Below are positions 5,728-5,886 of a stretch of 5,886 bases of DNA, one piece after another (within the stretch, counting starts at the first letter, position 1; the number at the start of each line of letters is the position of its first letter). The DNA comes from Desulfarculaceae bacterium. GTDB taxonomy: Bacteria; Desulfobacterota; Desulfobacteria; Desulfobacterales; Desulfobacteraceae. Under the pieces are notes generated by a model. It had not been told where the DNA came from, did no database searches, and saw only the letters and a list, made by a program, of their open reading frames with translations. The stretch covers positions 1 through 5,886 of the forward strand of contig JAIPEK010000152.1 in NCBI GenBank assembly GCA_021737205.1. Direction: 5' to 3'. Made by a program: the position numbers and the translations under genes.

Positions 5728-5886
5728 CTGATATCATTTTGATGTACCATACCACCGGCACCGATCGATTGCAATGGATGCAGGACGCTTTCCCGGGGCG
5801 ATTGCATGATATTTTATAAGTCTGTGCCATGTTCCCGGCATCAGCCGATCCGATGTAGCCTTCCGCTCATGTAAGCTGACGCTTGC
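5728..5886. other. Unassigned region upstream of the heptamer array
   Basis: The promoter of the PIN-PhoH gene should lie here or within the array if the gene is not read from further upstream. A TATAAAAT-like box exists on the minus strand near 5811-5819, but no matching -35 element is seen, so I do not call a promoter. A minus-strand frame is open from the right edge to TGA at 5736-5734 (50 codons), but it has no recognisable protein pattern. The octamer CGATTGCA occurs twice (near 5765 and 5799), probably by chance. Confidence 0.35.

Noticed and set aside
5742..5819. Small plus-strand ORF beginning MYHTTGTDRLQ (25 codons)
   Set aside because: It has no ribosome binding site and no recognisable family.
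5734..5886. Minus-strand frame open from the right edge for 50 codons
   Set aside because: A run of this length is plausible by chance, and the peptide (including GTWHRLIKYHAIAPGKR) matches no family I know. It would need sequence beyond the window.

Overview
The window reads as a stretch of chromosome from a moderately GC-rich bacterium. The gene content suggests an anaerobic fatty-acid or acyl-CoA degrader of the Desulfobacterota type. It contains a crotonase of the 'TEDAMEGLDAF...PEWK' type, a stand-alone acyl-CoA ligase and a PIN-PhoH ATPase. That taxonomic guess is inference from protein style, not proof.

Layout. The left end is a short plus-strand operon: the 3' end of an enoyl-CoA hydratase (1-216) overlapping by 16 bases a SAM-dependent methyltransferase (201-1064). 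Facing it, only 11 bases away, is a minus-strand acyl-CoA ligase (1076-2737). Next come about 580 bases with no intact gene. This stretch holds two decayed remnants: a PAS-domain fragment on the minus strand (about 2801-3059) and, on the plus strand, a frameshifted second copy of the 3' end of the methyltransferase gene (3232-3352). A minus-strand gene of unknown function follows (3315-4118), then a 169-base gap, then a PIN-PhoH ATPase gene (4288-5625, minus). An inverted array of 7-base repeats (5645-5727) sits directly upstream of the phoH-like gene's ribosome binding site. The last 159 bases show no supportable gene.

How the parts relate. The hydratase and ligase fit acyl-CoA metabolism: the ligase activates a carboxylic acid and the hydratase acts on the enoyl-CoA. 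The methyltransferase is probably translationally coupled to the hydratase, but its substrate cannot be read from sequence. The unknown gene and PIN-PhoH show no evident link to that pathway.

The most notable structure is hidden in the non-coding part. The methyltransferase 3' end occurs twice in direct orientation, at roughly 88% identity, flanking the ligase gene and the PAS remnant. This points to a past duplication or rearrangement. The unknown gene's reading frame runs through a strong terminator-like hairpin and stops inside the antisense strand of that remnant, so its annotated C-terminus may not be original. I found no RNA gene, CRISPR array, insertion sequence or convincing new defence system.
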